From: Polluticaenibacter yanchengensis
Lineage (GTDB): Bacteria; Bacteroidota; Bacteroidia; Chitinophagales; Chitinophagaceae
Direction of reading: 5' to 3'
DNA length: 64,000 nucleotides
Assembly (NCBI GenBank): GCA_027854065.1
Contig: JAQGEF010000006.1
Span: 62,001-126,000 of the forward strand
The translations under genes were made by a program, and so were the position numbers. Positions within the stretch are counted from its first letter, which is position 1. Every line of letters starts with the position of its first letter. Below are positions 17,460 through 25,599 of the stretch, in pieces. Below the pieces are notes generated by a model that made no database searches, had not been told where the DNA came from, and saw nothing but the letters and a program-made list of their open reading frames with translations.

Positions 17460-17642
17460 TATTATTATATGAAGCTCGCTTGCTTAAAAGCGAGGGTTGG
17501 CAAAGTACGCCAATATCGGGTAATTTTTTGTATAAAATTTTGGCAAAATGTGGTAAGTGCTTCAATCTTAAGCATCTGATGTCTTATGATGTTATTTTTT
17601 TGCTTAATGATTTTTATGTTGAAAAATGGTAAAATGCTTAAT

Positions 17643-17760
17643 GGGCTGCGGTGGGTGTGGGCAGCCGCCTAGGCTGGTGCGACGAAGGAGCACGGAGCGT
17701 AGCGAACCCCAAAACACGCCGGACTGCTGTTGAACAGCATACTTATCGTTGACAGCCCCA
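17643..17760 (+). repeat. Family B dispersed repeat, copy 1
   Basis: The non-coding stretch 17460-17824 holds this GC-richer element. It runs from GGGCTG (17643-17648) to CAGCCC (17753-17758), an inverted repeat at its ends. The internal block GCACGGAGCG-TAGCGAACCCC is shared almost base for base with the copy at 32266-32413, and the block GGGCTGCGGTGG with the copy at 36305-36448. Confidence 0.75.
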
Positions 17761-17803
17761 AATAAAAGAAACGATCATGAAACGGTACTTTGAGTAGTTC
17801 CGT

Positions 17804-17811
17804 TACCTTTG
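17804..17811 (+). promoter_or_regulatory. Putative -7 promoter box for the paiB-pyrF genes
   Basis: TACCTTTG matches TAnnTTTG 13 bases before the ATG at 17825. A TTTG at 17789-17792 is too close to be an ideal -33 element. Confidence 0.45.
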
Positions 17812-17824
17812 TTTCAATTCTAGA

Positions 17825-18472
17825 ATGGGAATGTATTATTTAAAAGATTATAAATGTGAGGACCATGCTGTGATTCTGGATTTTGTTTTAAAAAATCCTT
17901 TGGCATTGGTCTGCGGTAGTTTTAAGGATGGGAAGCCTGTTGCATCCCATTTACCTTTATTGGTAGAAACGAACGATAATGGTGAAATGACGCATTTGAC
18001 AGGGCATTTAATGCGGGGAACTGATCATTATAAGGCTTTTGAAGAAAATGAACAGGTACTGGCGGTTTTTAGCGGTGCGAATCATTATATAAGTGCATCT
18101 GACTATGAAATACCGGGCAAAGCCAGCACATGGAACTATGAAACAGTACATATAAGTGGTAGAATGTACTTTGTAGGTATGGATGAGTTATTGGGTGTAC
18201 TGGAGAAAACGCAGGACTATTTTGAAAATAATGCACTCTCTCCGGCGGCGTTTAAAAAATTGCCAAAAGAATACATTGATAAAAATGTAAAAGCTATTAG
18301 CGGGTTTAAGATAAAAGTGGAAAATGTAAGGACTACTTTTAAACTGAGCCAGGATAAATCGCCGGCAGATATTATAAGGGTAACTGAGGGACTGGGTAAA
18401 ATAAATACTCCTGAAGCGAAGAGAATGATGGAGAGAATGCAAATAGTAAATAAATTAAAACAAGATAAATAA
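17825..18472 (+). CDS. PaiB-like FMN-binding split-barrel protein
   Basis: This 215-residue protein resembles PaiB, annotated as an FMN-binding negative transcriptional regulator. The N-terminal strands PLALVCGSFKDGKPVASHLPLL (about 25-46), GHLMRGTDHYKAF and SWNYETVHISGRM form the split beta-barrel that binds FMN in relatives. The regulatory role is known only from Bacillus subtilis; enzymatic use of FMN is equally possible here. It lies 9 bases upstream of pyrF on the same strand, so the two are likely co-transcribed. Confidence 0.87.
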   Translation: MGMYYLKDYKCEDHAVILDFVLKNPLALVCGSFKDGKPVASHLPLLVETNDNGEMTHLTGHLMRGTDHYKAFEENEQVLAVFSGANHYISASDYEIPGKASTWNYETVHISGRMYFVGMDELLGVLEKTQDYFENNALSPAAFKKLPKEYIDKNVKAISGFKIKVENVRTTFKLSQDKSPADIIRVTEGLGKINTPEAKRMMERMQIVNKLKQDK

Positions 18473-18481
18473 TTACAGAGT

Positions 18482-19291
18482 ATGCAACGCAGTAAATTGG
18501 TTTCGCAAATACTGGAAAAGAAGAACTATTTATGTGTAGGGTTAGATACAGATACGGAAAAACTACCTGCTCACCTGAAAAATAAACCTGATGGTATATT
18601 TGAGTTTAACAAAAGGATCATTGATGCGACATTGGAACATTGCGTGAGCTATAAAATAAATACGGCGTTTTATGAGTCGATGGGAACAAAGGGTTGGGAA
18701 ATAATGCAGGAGACGTTCAATTATATTCCGGACTCTCATTTTAAAATAGCAGATGCGAAGCGTGGTGATATCGGCAACACCAGTCACCAGTACGCGATAG
18801 CTTTTTATGAAACATTGAAAGCGGATGCTGTAACAGTGGCACCATATATGGGTGAGGATAGCATTAAACCATTCCTGAGCTATAAAGATAAATGGGCGAT
18901 TGTATTGGGATTGACGAGTAATGCCGGTAGTAAGGATTTTCAGCAATTAATACTAAGTGACACGGGTAAACCGTTGTATGAAACAGTGTTGGAAACAGTA
19001 GCGAAATGGGGCAATATTGATAATACGATGTTTGTAACCGGTGCGACTAAGGCAGATTTTTTTGAAGATATAAGAAGTGTTGTGCCTGAACATTTTTTAC
19101 TGGTTCCAGGTGTAGGCGCACAGGGTGGTAGTTTGAGCGAAGTAAGTAAAAAAGGGGCTAATAAGGATATAGGCTTACTGATTAATGCAAGCCGGGCAAT
19201 TATTTATGCCAGTGGCGGGGAGGATTTTGACTTGGCAGCTTCTGAGGCGGCTAAGGAAATATGCAATGAAATGAAAGGATATATTGTGTAA
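18482..19291 (+). CDS. pyrF: Orotidine-5'-phosphate decarboxylase
   Basis: PyrF decarboxylates OMP to UMP, the last step of de novo pyrimidine synthesis. The 269-residue protein shows the substrate strand LCVGLDTD (17-24), the catalytic block KIADAKRGDIGNT (88-100) with the Asp-Lys-Asp array, and the phosphate-binding end LLVPGVGAQGG. The longer length and the DAKRGDIGNTS form indicate the type 2 family. It follows paiB by 9 bases. Confidence 0.94.
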   Translation: MQRSKLVSQILEKKNYLCVGLDTDTEKLPAHLKNKPDGIFEFNKRIIDATLEHCVSYKINTAFYESMGTKGWEIMQETFNYIPDSHFKIADAKRGDIGNTSHQYAIAFYETLKADAVTVAPYMGEDSIKPFLSYKDKWAIVLGLTSNAGSKDFQQLILSDTGKPLYETVLETVAKWGNIDNTMFVTGATKADFFEDIRSVVPEHFLLVPGVGAQGGSLSEVSKKGANKDIGLLINASRAIIYASGGEDFDLAASEAAKEICNEMKGYIV

Positions 19292-19578
19292 ATAACGAAT
19301 GATTTAAAAAAATGAAATGAAGATTTCATAAAAAATTATTAACAAAAACTTCGTTGTAAAGAAAAAAAAGCAATACTTTAGACCTTTGATTATTACTGAA
19401 TGTGGTATTTTCAATAAAAATATTGTCCAAAATGTTAGTTCTATCAAAGAATTTTATATTTTGGCGTTTTGAAAGTATTAACATAATTGTCACTACTAAT
19501 AAATAACGATTGTTGTGGCAAGAAACTTTTTAAAAAACAGTTTAGAAAAACAGATTTAAAACAAACAAAAAAAGAGTT

Positions 19579-20445
19579 ATGGCAGAGAACAAACCAGCAG
19601 CACCAGCAGCGAAACCGGCATCAGCATCGCATGGTACAAAAAGTAGTGGTAACTTAATTAGCTGGATAGCACCAATCGGGTGTTTAATTTTAGGTTATTG
19701 TGTATGGCGTTTTTCAATGGGAGCGGAAGCAAACTTTGGTGAGCCGGATAAATCAGGTGGCTTTTGGCCTCAACACAGGAAACCAATCGGATCATGGGCT
19801 GGTATCTATGAAGGTGGTATCATCATCCCTATCCTTATTGGTATGTTTTTTATGGTATGGTGTTTCGCTATTGAGCGTTTCTTAACCATCATAAAGGCTT
19901 CTGGTAAAGGTAATGCTGGTGATTTCGTACGTAAAGTACAATATCATTTAGCTAACAAAGATGTTGATAAAGCTATTGCTGAGTGTGATAAACAAAGCGG
20001 TAGTGTTGGTAATGTAATGAAATCTGGTTTACGTAAGTATAAAGAAATGATTACAGATTCTGAATTAACTACTGAGCAAAAAGTATTGGCGATTCAAAAA
20101 TCTGTAGAAGAAGCTACAGCGTTAGAATTACCAATGTTAGAGAAAAACTTAGTATTCTTATCAACGATTACTTCTCTTGCAACGTTAGTAGCGTTATTAG
20201 GTACGGTAATGGGTATGATTCGTGCGTTTGCGAAACTAGGTGATGAGTCTGGTGGATCTGCAGCAGCTGGTGAGTTAGCGGTAGGTATCTCTGAGGCATT
20301 ATATAATACGGCATTTGGTATTGGTACATCTGCTTTAGCGATGTTCTTCTATAACGTGTTTACTACCCGTATTGATGGTATTACTCATGGTATTGATGAG
20401 TCTGGTTTTACTTTAACTCAAAGCTTTGCTTCTTTATATAAATAA
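19579..20445 (+). CDS. exbB: ExbB/MotA/TolQ proton channel protein
   Basis: This 288-residue inner membrane protein forms the proton channel that energises TonB. Hydrophobic spans are visible at about 27-45, 75-97, 190-215 and 230-255. The conserved channel stretch TITSLATLVALLGTVMGMI is near residues 195-213. The N-terminus has an Ala/Pro-rich cytosolic tail. It heads the operon exbB-exbD-exbD-tonB. The 287-base region upstream (19292-19578) is A/T rich and should hold the operon promoter, but I see no clean TAnnTTTG box there. Confidence 0.92.
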   Translation: MAENKPAAPAAKPASASHGTKSSGNLISWIAPIGCLILGYCVWRFSMGAEANFGEPDKSGGFWPQHRKPIGSWAGIYEGGIIIPILIGMFFMVWCFAIERFLTIIKASGKGNAGDFVRKVQYHLANKDVDKAIAECDKQSGSVGNVMKSGLRKYKEMITDSELTTEQKVLAIQKSVEEATALELPMLEKNLVFLSTITSLATLVALLGTVMGMIRAFAKLGDESGGSAAAGELAVGISEALYNTAFGIGTSALAMFFYNVFTTRIDGITHGIDESGFTLTQSFASLYK

Positions 20446-20570
20446 GAAGAAGTAACTGGTGCCAAAAGTTTTTTTATTTTTTATTATGGAAATTTAGAAC
20501 AACCGGCATCTTAAAGTAAAAGAAAAGTAGAAACAAGCAATCAAGTTAACCACAAAAATTACCAATTAAA

Positions 20571-21221
20571 ATGGGAAGGCCTAAAATATCGAGAAAGAGC
20601 ACGTGGGTTGATATGACTGCCTTTTGTGACGTTGCGTTTCTTTTGTTGTCGTTCTTTATCATGGCTACCAAAACCAAACCACCTGAGGCTGTTTCGGTTG
20701 TATCCCCTACATCGGTGAGTTCAAAAGCTCCTAATGAAAAGGATATGGTGACGGTTATCATCAATCAGAATGGAAAAGTGTTCTTAACGATGAGTGAACC
20801 TGATAGAAAACAACAAGTTGTAGAAACAGTTGCAAAAAATAAAGGCGTATCTTTAAGTGCATCTGATTTGGCGAAAGCTAAAAATATGGAGTTTTTTGGG
20901 ACTCCAATAACTCAATTAAGTTCTTTTGTTAATTTGCCTGCTGATAAAATTAAAGGTGACTTACTACCGGGGATTCCTGCGGTGGACAGTACTAATAATG
21001 AGGTGACAGACTGGATGCGTGCCGTATATGAAGTATATTACGGTGAAACGATGAACTTGTTTGTAAAAGGTGACGTGAATAGTAAATATCCGGCATTTAA
21101 ACAAGTTGTTGACGCTTTCAAAAAGAATGAAATGATGAAGTTTTCTATCATCACCAATTCTATAGCTGTTCCTAAAGACAGTGAATTAGCGAAAGAAGCG
21201 AAAAAAGAGAATGCTAAGTAA
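20571..21221 (+). CDS. exbD: ExbD/TolR family biopolymer transport protein (first copy)
   Basis: The 216-residue protein has a short basic N-terminus and one membrane span (DMTAFCDVAFLLLSFFIMAT, about 14-33). The span contains the conserved Asp needed for proton use (D20 in this reading), followed by a periplasmic domain. It pairs with ExbB to drive TonB. It is longer than the typical ExbD of about 140 residues, with extra sequence before the C-terminal FKQVVDAFKKNEM block. It lies 125 bases after exbB, the widest gap in this operon. Confidence 0.92.
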   Translation: MGRPKISRKSTWVDMTAFCDVAFLLLSFFIMATKTKPPEAVSVVSPTSVSSKAPNEKDMVTVIINQNGKVFLTMSEPDRKQQVVETVAKNKGVSLSASDLAKAKNMEFFGTPITQLSSFVNLPADKIKGDLLPGIPAVDSTNNEVTDWMRAVYEVYYGETMNLFVKGDVNSKYPAFKQVVDAFKKNEMMKFSIITNSIAVPKDSELAKEAKKENAK

Positions 21222-21264
21222 GAATTAGCCTTTGTAACTAATAACAATTATTAATTAATAAGTT

Positions 21265-21840
21265 ATGGCAGATTTAGGAGAAGGCGGCGGCGGTCATAAG
21301 AAACAGGGCCCCGGCGTTAAGAAGTCCAAAAAGAAAATGGTGCGTGTGGACATGACACCAATGGTGGATTTGGGTTTCATCCTTATTACCTTTTTCGTAT
21401 TTACTTCTACGATGAGTACACCTACAGCAATGAATTTATTCTTGCCGAAGGATACCGAAAAAGATAACGAGCAAACTAAAACAAAGGAGTCGGGTACGTT
21501 AACTATATTATTAGGGAACGATAGAAATATATACTATTACGAGGGTATTTTAAATACTGCTACCGGTGAAAATTTTGTACCTACCAATTTTGATGACATC
21601 AGAAATGTGATCCTGAAGAAAAAGAGGTCTACGAATGCGGATGATTTCATGGTAGTAATTAAACCGGGACCAGAATCTACAATGGGCTCTGTAGTAGATG
21701 TATTAGACGAAATGACAATTAACGTTGTAAAACGTTATGCATTGGTCGATATTTCTGACGCCGAATTAAACTTTGTTAAGCAAGGTGATGAAATTCAATC
21801 CGGAATAACGCCTGCCAGTTCAGGAACTACGCCGCAATAA
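21265..21840 (+). CDS. exbD: ExbD/TolR family biopolymer transport protein (second copy)
   Basis: This 191-residue protein has a Gly/Lys-rich N-terminal tail and a single span in VDMTPMVDLGFILITFFVF (about 28-46), with the conserved Asp of MVDLGF. A periplasmic domain follows. Two unequal ExbD proteins in one operon are characteristic of Bacteroidota TonB systems. It starts 43 bases after the first exbD. A close paralogue stands alone at 61237-61752. Confidence 0.92.
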   Translation: MADLGEGGGGHKKQGPGVKKSKKKMVRVDMTPMVDLGFILITFFVFTSTMSTPTAMNLFLPKDTEKDNEQTKTKESGTLTILLGNDRNIYYYEGILNTATGENFVPTNFDDIRNVILKKKRSTNADDFMVVIKPGPESTMGSVVDVLDEMTINVVKRYALVDISDAELNFVKQGDEIQSGITPASSGTTPQ

Positions 21841-21893
21841 AGTTGGATCAATGAGTTTAGCATAAATTCATTCATCTTTAAAATTTTTTAACA

Positions 21894-22733
21894 ATGGATA
21901 TCAATAAAATATTAAAAGCCGATTTTCTGGACATCCTTTTTGAAGGAAGGAATAAGGATTATGGTGCATACTTGCTCCGTAAAACTTATAGCAGTCGTAT
22001 GAGAAATGCTTTCTTAGCGGTTTTAGCTGGAACTGCCTTGGCTTTTGGTGCGGCTAAATTACAGGATTCTATGAAATCCAATGAGCCGGAAAAGATTGAA
22101 GTGGAAGATGTGGTTTTGGAGGATGTGGACACTAAGAAAAAAGATGAACCACCACCGCCACCGCCACCACCGCCACCACCACAAAAGCAAGTGGCAGAAC
22201 CTCCAAAACTGGAGATTGCAAAATTTACTACACCGAAAGTTGTAAAAGACAATGAGGTGAAGGAAGATGAAAAACCACCAACCATTGATAAAATCGAAGA
22301 ATCAAAAATCGGTTTTGTTAACCAGGAAGGTATGAAAAACGTTGACGTAGTAGCTCCTCCTGTAGAAAAAGGTACCGGTAGCGTAGTAGCACCGGTAGCT
22401 GTAGAGGAAGATTACGACAAAGTATTTACCAAAGTGGAAATTAAAGCTGAGTTCCCTGGTGGTGCTGCCGCCTGGAAAAGATATCTTGAGAGAAATCTTA
22501 ACTATCCGGATGAAGCCCAGGAAGCTGGTATTTCTGCAGTAGTTCGTGTACAATTTATTGTGGACAAACAAGGTAAAATAAGTGAAGTGGTTGCTTTAGA
22601 TAAGCCAGGACATGGCTTGGAAGAAGAAGCTGTACGGATTATTAAAAAGGGTCCGGATTGGAAACCTGCTGAACAAAATGGTAGAAAGGTGATTTATAAG
22701 CACATTCAGTCTATTACGTTCAGAATGCAATAA
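21894..22733 (+). CDS. tonB: TonB family energy transducer
   Basis: TonB links the ExbBD motor to outer membrane receptors. The 279-residue protein has a cytosolic N-terminus (DFLDILFEGRNKDYGAYLLR), one membrane span at about 38-54, and a periplasm-spanning acidic and proline-rich segment with eleven prolines near 84-95. The C-terminal TonB domain runs from about 185 to 279 (EFPGGAAAWKRYLERNLNYP through VIYKHIQSITFRMQ). It is the last gene of the operon and is followed by a strong terminator. Confidence 0.93.
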   Translation: MDINKILKADFLDILFEGRNKDYGAYLLRKTYSSRMRNAFLAVLAGTALAFGAAKLQDSMKSNEPEKIEVEDVVLEDVDTKKKDEPPPPPPPPPPPQKQVAEPPKLEIAKFTTPKVVKDNEVKEDEKPPTIDKIEESKIGFVNQEGMKNVDVVAPPVEKGTGSVVAPVAVEEDYDKVFTKVEIKAEFPGGAAAWKRYLERNLNYPDEAQEAGISAVVRVQFIVDKQGKISEVVALDKPGHGLEEEAVRIIKKGPDWKPAEQNGRKVIYKHIQSITFRMQ

Positions 22734-22759
22734 TTTATAACTTACATAATTGTAAAGTT

Positions 22760-22789
22760 AAAAGTGTCGATTTTTAAATCGGCACTTTT
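22760..22789 (+). terminator. Terminator of the exbB-exbD-exbD-tonB operon
   Basis: AAAAGTGTCGATTT (22760-22773) pairs with AAATCGGCACTTTT (22776-22789) with one G-U pair, followed by a T-rich stretch. Confidence 0.85.
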
Positions 22790-22804
22790 GCTTTTATATA
22801 ATAC

Positions 22805-22812
22805 TACCTTTG
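22805..22812 (+). promoter_or_regulatory. Putative -7 promoter box directly before the FAD oxidoreductase start
   Basis: TACCTTTG matches TAnnTTTG and ends only 2 bases before ATG ATG at 22815-22820. A transcript from it would be leaderless or nearly so. Confidence 0.5.
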
Positions 22813-22814
22813 CC

Positions 22815-23879
22815 ATGATGCGATTTACAGATACTTTGATTATTGGCAGTGGTATTGCCGGTACCTGGCTGGGATATTGGCTGGACCATTATAACCACAA
22901 TTTTGTAGTAATAGATCAATATAAAAAGAATGCCGCAACCAGAGTTGCCAGCGGTGTTATTAACCCTGTTACCGGCAGGCGATTGGCTAAAACATGGCTG
23001 GATGAGAGAATTATGCATGATTCAAGGCAGCACTACCTGGATTTTGAAAGAAAATTTAATGTCTCTGTTTTCAGTCAAATAGAGTTGTTGGATTTTTTTG
23101 GTGCAGAGGACAAGCGCGCTGAATTTGCAAAAAGGGCGATATTACACGCACAATATTTAAGACAACCCTCAGATGAGGAAACCAGTTTATGGTCAACCTT
23201 TTTTAATTATAATCTGGGATTGGGCGTTATTTCCCCTGTGTATCATATTCATTTATCAGATTTACTGGATACATGGACCAGCTACCTGAAAGCATCGGAT
23301 AAATACATGAATGATACCTGTACAATCACCTCTTTGAGGTTCGAACCTAATAAAGTTATTTTTAATGATAACATTACAGCGAAGAGGGTAATTTTTTGTG
23401 ACGGGACTAATGGCCTGGCCAATCATTTTTTCCAGGATAAATTACCATTTGTGTACAATAAAGGAGAAGCTGTTATTGTAAAAATAAAAGAGCTGCCGCA
23501 ACATTTTATTTATAAAAAAGGTTTTACAATAGTGCCGTGGAATCAGCCCGGCCATTTTTGGATAGGCAGTACTTACAACAAAGATTTTGAAAACGATTTG
23601 CCAACGGATGCATTTTATACGGAGGTCATAAATTGGCTAAATAATTTTTGTAAACATTCTTATGAAATTATTGATCATATAAGTGCATTACGGCCTACTA
23701 CTAAAGAAAGAAGACCTTTCGTTGGTTTTCATCCGGATAATTCATTATTAGGTGTTTTTAACGGGATGGGGACAAAAGGCGTTAGTCTCTCTCCGGTATT
23801 TGGCAAAGAATTTGCGGGTCATATATTAAGCGGTTTGCCGTTACACCCGGAAGCGGACGTTGCCAGATTTTTTAGATAA
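22815..23879 (+). CDS. FAD-dependent oxidoreductase (DadA/glycine oxidase-like)
   Basis: The protein has about 355 residues. It begins with a Rossmann dinucleotide site DTLIIGSGIAGTWLG. The mid-region holds the substrate and FAD contacts typical of amino acid oxidases, and near the C-terminus is LGVFNGMGTKGVSLSP, the second flavin-binding block. It likely oxidises an amine or amino acid, but the substrate is unknown. An open frame continues upstream to 22764, but that would run through the tonB terminator and the -7 box, so the ATG at 22815 (or 22818) is preferred. Confidence 0.82.
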   Translation: MMRFTDTLIIGSGIAGTWLGYWLDHYNHNFVVIDQYKKNAATRVASGVINPVTGRRLAKTWLDERIMHDSRQHYLDFERKFNVSVFSQIELLDFFGAEDKRAEFAKRAILHAQYLRQPSDEETSLWSTFFNYNLGLGVISPVYHIHLSDLLDTWTSYLKASDKYMNDTCTITSLRFEPNKVIFNDNITAKRVIFCDGTNGLANHFFQDKLPFVYNKGEAVIVKIKELPQHFIYKKGFTIVPWNQPGHFWIGSTYNKDFENDLPTDAFYTEVINWLNNFCKHSYEIIDHISALRPTTKERRPFVGFHPDNSLLGVFNGMGTKGVSLSPVFGKEFAGHILSGLPLHPEADVARFFR

Positions 23880-23890
23880 GATAAAGATAA

Positions 23891-23921
23891 TTTCGTAACT
23901 CAATATTTAACCCTAACTTTG
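23891..23921 (+). promoter_or_regulatory. Putative Bacteroidota-type promoter for the nuclease gene
   Basis: TTTC (23891-23894), 19 bases of spacer, then TAACTTTG (23914-23921). This fits TTTG-N19-TAnnTTTG with one mismatch and is the best complete promoter match seen in the window. Confidence 0.55.
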
Positions 23922-23986
23922 CTTTTCTTGCAAAATTTGCAGTAAAATTGAAATTAAATAAAAAATGTATTTTTGGGAATAGTATT

Positions 23987-25417
23987 ATGAAAAAAATTAT
24001 ACTTTCTTCTTGCCTGGCATTTACAATGATTGCTGCCGTGGCACAGGCGCCAACAGGGTATTATAACCATGCAGCGGGTAAAACCTGTGCAGAGTTAAAG
24101 ACAGCGTTAAAAAATATTATTGATGATGAGATAAACTCATTTACAGGCGATACCTATAAAAGTGTTACCAAAGATTATAAAGATCTTCCCGCACAATATG
24201 TTTTAACAGACATCAAACTAAGGGAATTAAATGCAGGCCAGCCTGGCTATTCTCAATATGTGATCTGGGATATTTATAGCGATAAGCCCGGCCCTAATAA
24301 TGATCCGTACAATTTTACACCAGGTACAAATGCCTGTGGTAGCTATGGTAAAGAAGGAGATTGTTATAACAGAGAACATACTTTTCCGGCAAGTTGGTTT
24401 AATGACCAAAGTCCTATGTATTCTGATTATATACATATCTTACCAACCGACGGTTCTGTGAATGGTATCAGATCTAATTTCAGATATGGGAAAGTAGGTA
24501 CGGCAACAAAAACATCATTAAACGGGAGCAAGCTAGGTCCATCATCCGTTGCAGGAATTTCAGGCACCGTTTTTGAGCCGATCGATGAGTATAAGGGTGA
24601 TGTTGCCCGTATATACTTTTATATGGTGACCCGCTATGAAGACAAATTAGCTACTTTTAAAGGATATAATACAGACGGGGCGCTTACTTTAACCGGCAAT
24701 AAATTTCCGGCTATTGAAAAAGAATATTTAGCATTAATGTATCAGTGGCATCTGGCGGATCCTGTAAGTGATAAGGAGCGTACACGTAACAACGGCACTT
24801 TTAGTTTCCAGAACAACAGGAACCCGTTTGTAGATAATCCTGAGTATGTGAATCTGATCTGGGGTGCAGGTTGTGCTTCCTTACCGGTGGATTTTGTACA
24901 GTTAAGCGGAAGTTTACATAACAATGTTATCGCATTAACCTGGGATGTTAAAAATGAGCAGCAGTTAAAATCTTATGTAGTAGAACGCAGCTTTAATGGT
25001 GAAACTTTCCATGCAATTGGTGAAGTTGCCGCCAGAGGTGCTCACCAGTATAACTATAACGATGACATTAAGCAATTAGATGGCCGTCGTATATACTACC
25101 GGATTAAAAAAGTAGATATTGATGGAGCGATCGGCTACAGTGCCATATTCTCTGTACACGTACCTTTAACAAGATCAGGCTTATCAGTTTATCCGAATCC
25201 TTCCAACGGACAGTTCACTTTAGCACTGGAAACTGCAGCAAAAAATGCTAAACTGGTTGTAAGTGATTTAAAAGGTGCTATTATCCATACACAGGTGATT
25301 CCTGCAAACCAAACGCAGGTACAGCTGAATCTGAATAAACTGGCATCAGGAACTTACCTGGTAAAAGTGTTTAAGGATGGCGAAAGCATCCAGACGAAAA
25401 TTCAGGTAATAAACTAA
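23987..25417 (+). CDS. Secreted endonuclease I with type IX secretion sorting domain
   Basis: The protein has 476 residues from this start. It has a signal peptide (MKKIILSSCLAFTMIAAVAQA), an endonuclease I (EndA/NucM) domain at about 22-290 with the catalytic block CYNREHTFPASWF, and a fibronectin-like linker. A C-terminal sorting domain of about 75 residues begins at VYPNPSNGQF, the hallmark of cargo secreted by the type IX system. It probably degrades extracellular DNA for nutrients. An in-frame TTG at 23948 would place charged residues before the signal peptide, so the ATG at 23987 is chosen. Confidence 0.92.
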   Translation: MKKIILSSCLAFTMIAAVAQAPTGYYNHAAGKTCAELKTALKNIIDDEINSFTGDTYKSVTKDYKDLPAQYVLTDIKLRELNAGQPGYSQYVIWDIYSDKPGPNNDPYNFTPGTNACGSYGKEGDCYNREHTFPASWFNDQSPMYSDYIHILPTDGSVNGIRSNFRYGKVGTATKTSLNGSKLGPSSVAGISGTVFEPIDEYKGDVARIYFYMVTRYEDKLATFKGYNTDGALTLTGNKFPAIEKEYLALMYQWHLADPVSDKERTRNNGTFSFQNNRNPFVDNPEYVNLIWGAGCASLPVDFVQLSGSLHNNVIALTWDVKNEQQLKSYVVERSFNGETFHAIGEVAARGAHQYNYNDDIKQLDGRRIYYRIKKVDIDGAIGYSAIFSVHVPLTRSGLSVYPNPSNGQFTLALETAAKNAKLVVSDLKGAIIHTQVIPANQTQVQLNLNKLASGTYLVKVFKDGESIQTKIQVIN

Positions 25418-25428
25418 ATTTAAACACC

Positions 25429-25457
25429 ATGCGGCTGACGATCTCAGCCGCATTTTT
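25429..25457 (+). terminator. Terminator after the nuclease gene
   Basis: ATGCGGCTGA (25429-25438) pairs perfectly with TCAGCCGCAT (25444-25453), followed by five T. Confidence 0.9.
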
Positions 25458-25599
25458 ATTTTATGTTAATAGATAAAGTCTGTTAACAGTGTTAAAAATA
25501 AAGATTGTAATGTTTTATACTTTTTATAATAATGTGTTTGTAGATTTTAAAGTAATTTACACCCTTTTAGTACAGGTATAAACAGTTAGAGGTATAAAT

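Noticed and set aside
17789..17811. Complete -33/-7 promoter for paiB
   Set aside because: The TTTG at 17789 is only 11 bases from the -7 box, too short compared with the usual 17-20 bases.
22764..22814. Longer N-terminus for the FAD oxidoreductase
   Set aside because: This stretch is the tonB terminator and a -7 box, and the added residues are unlike an oxidoreductase start.
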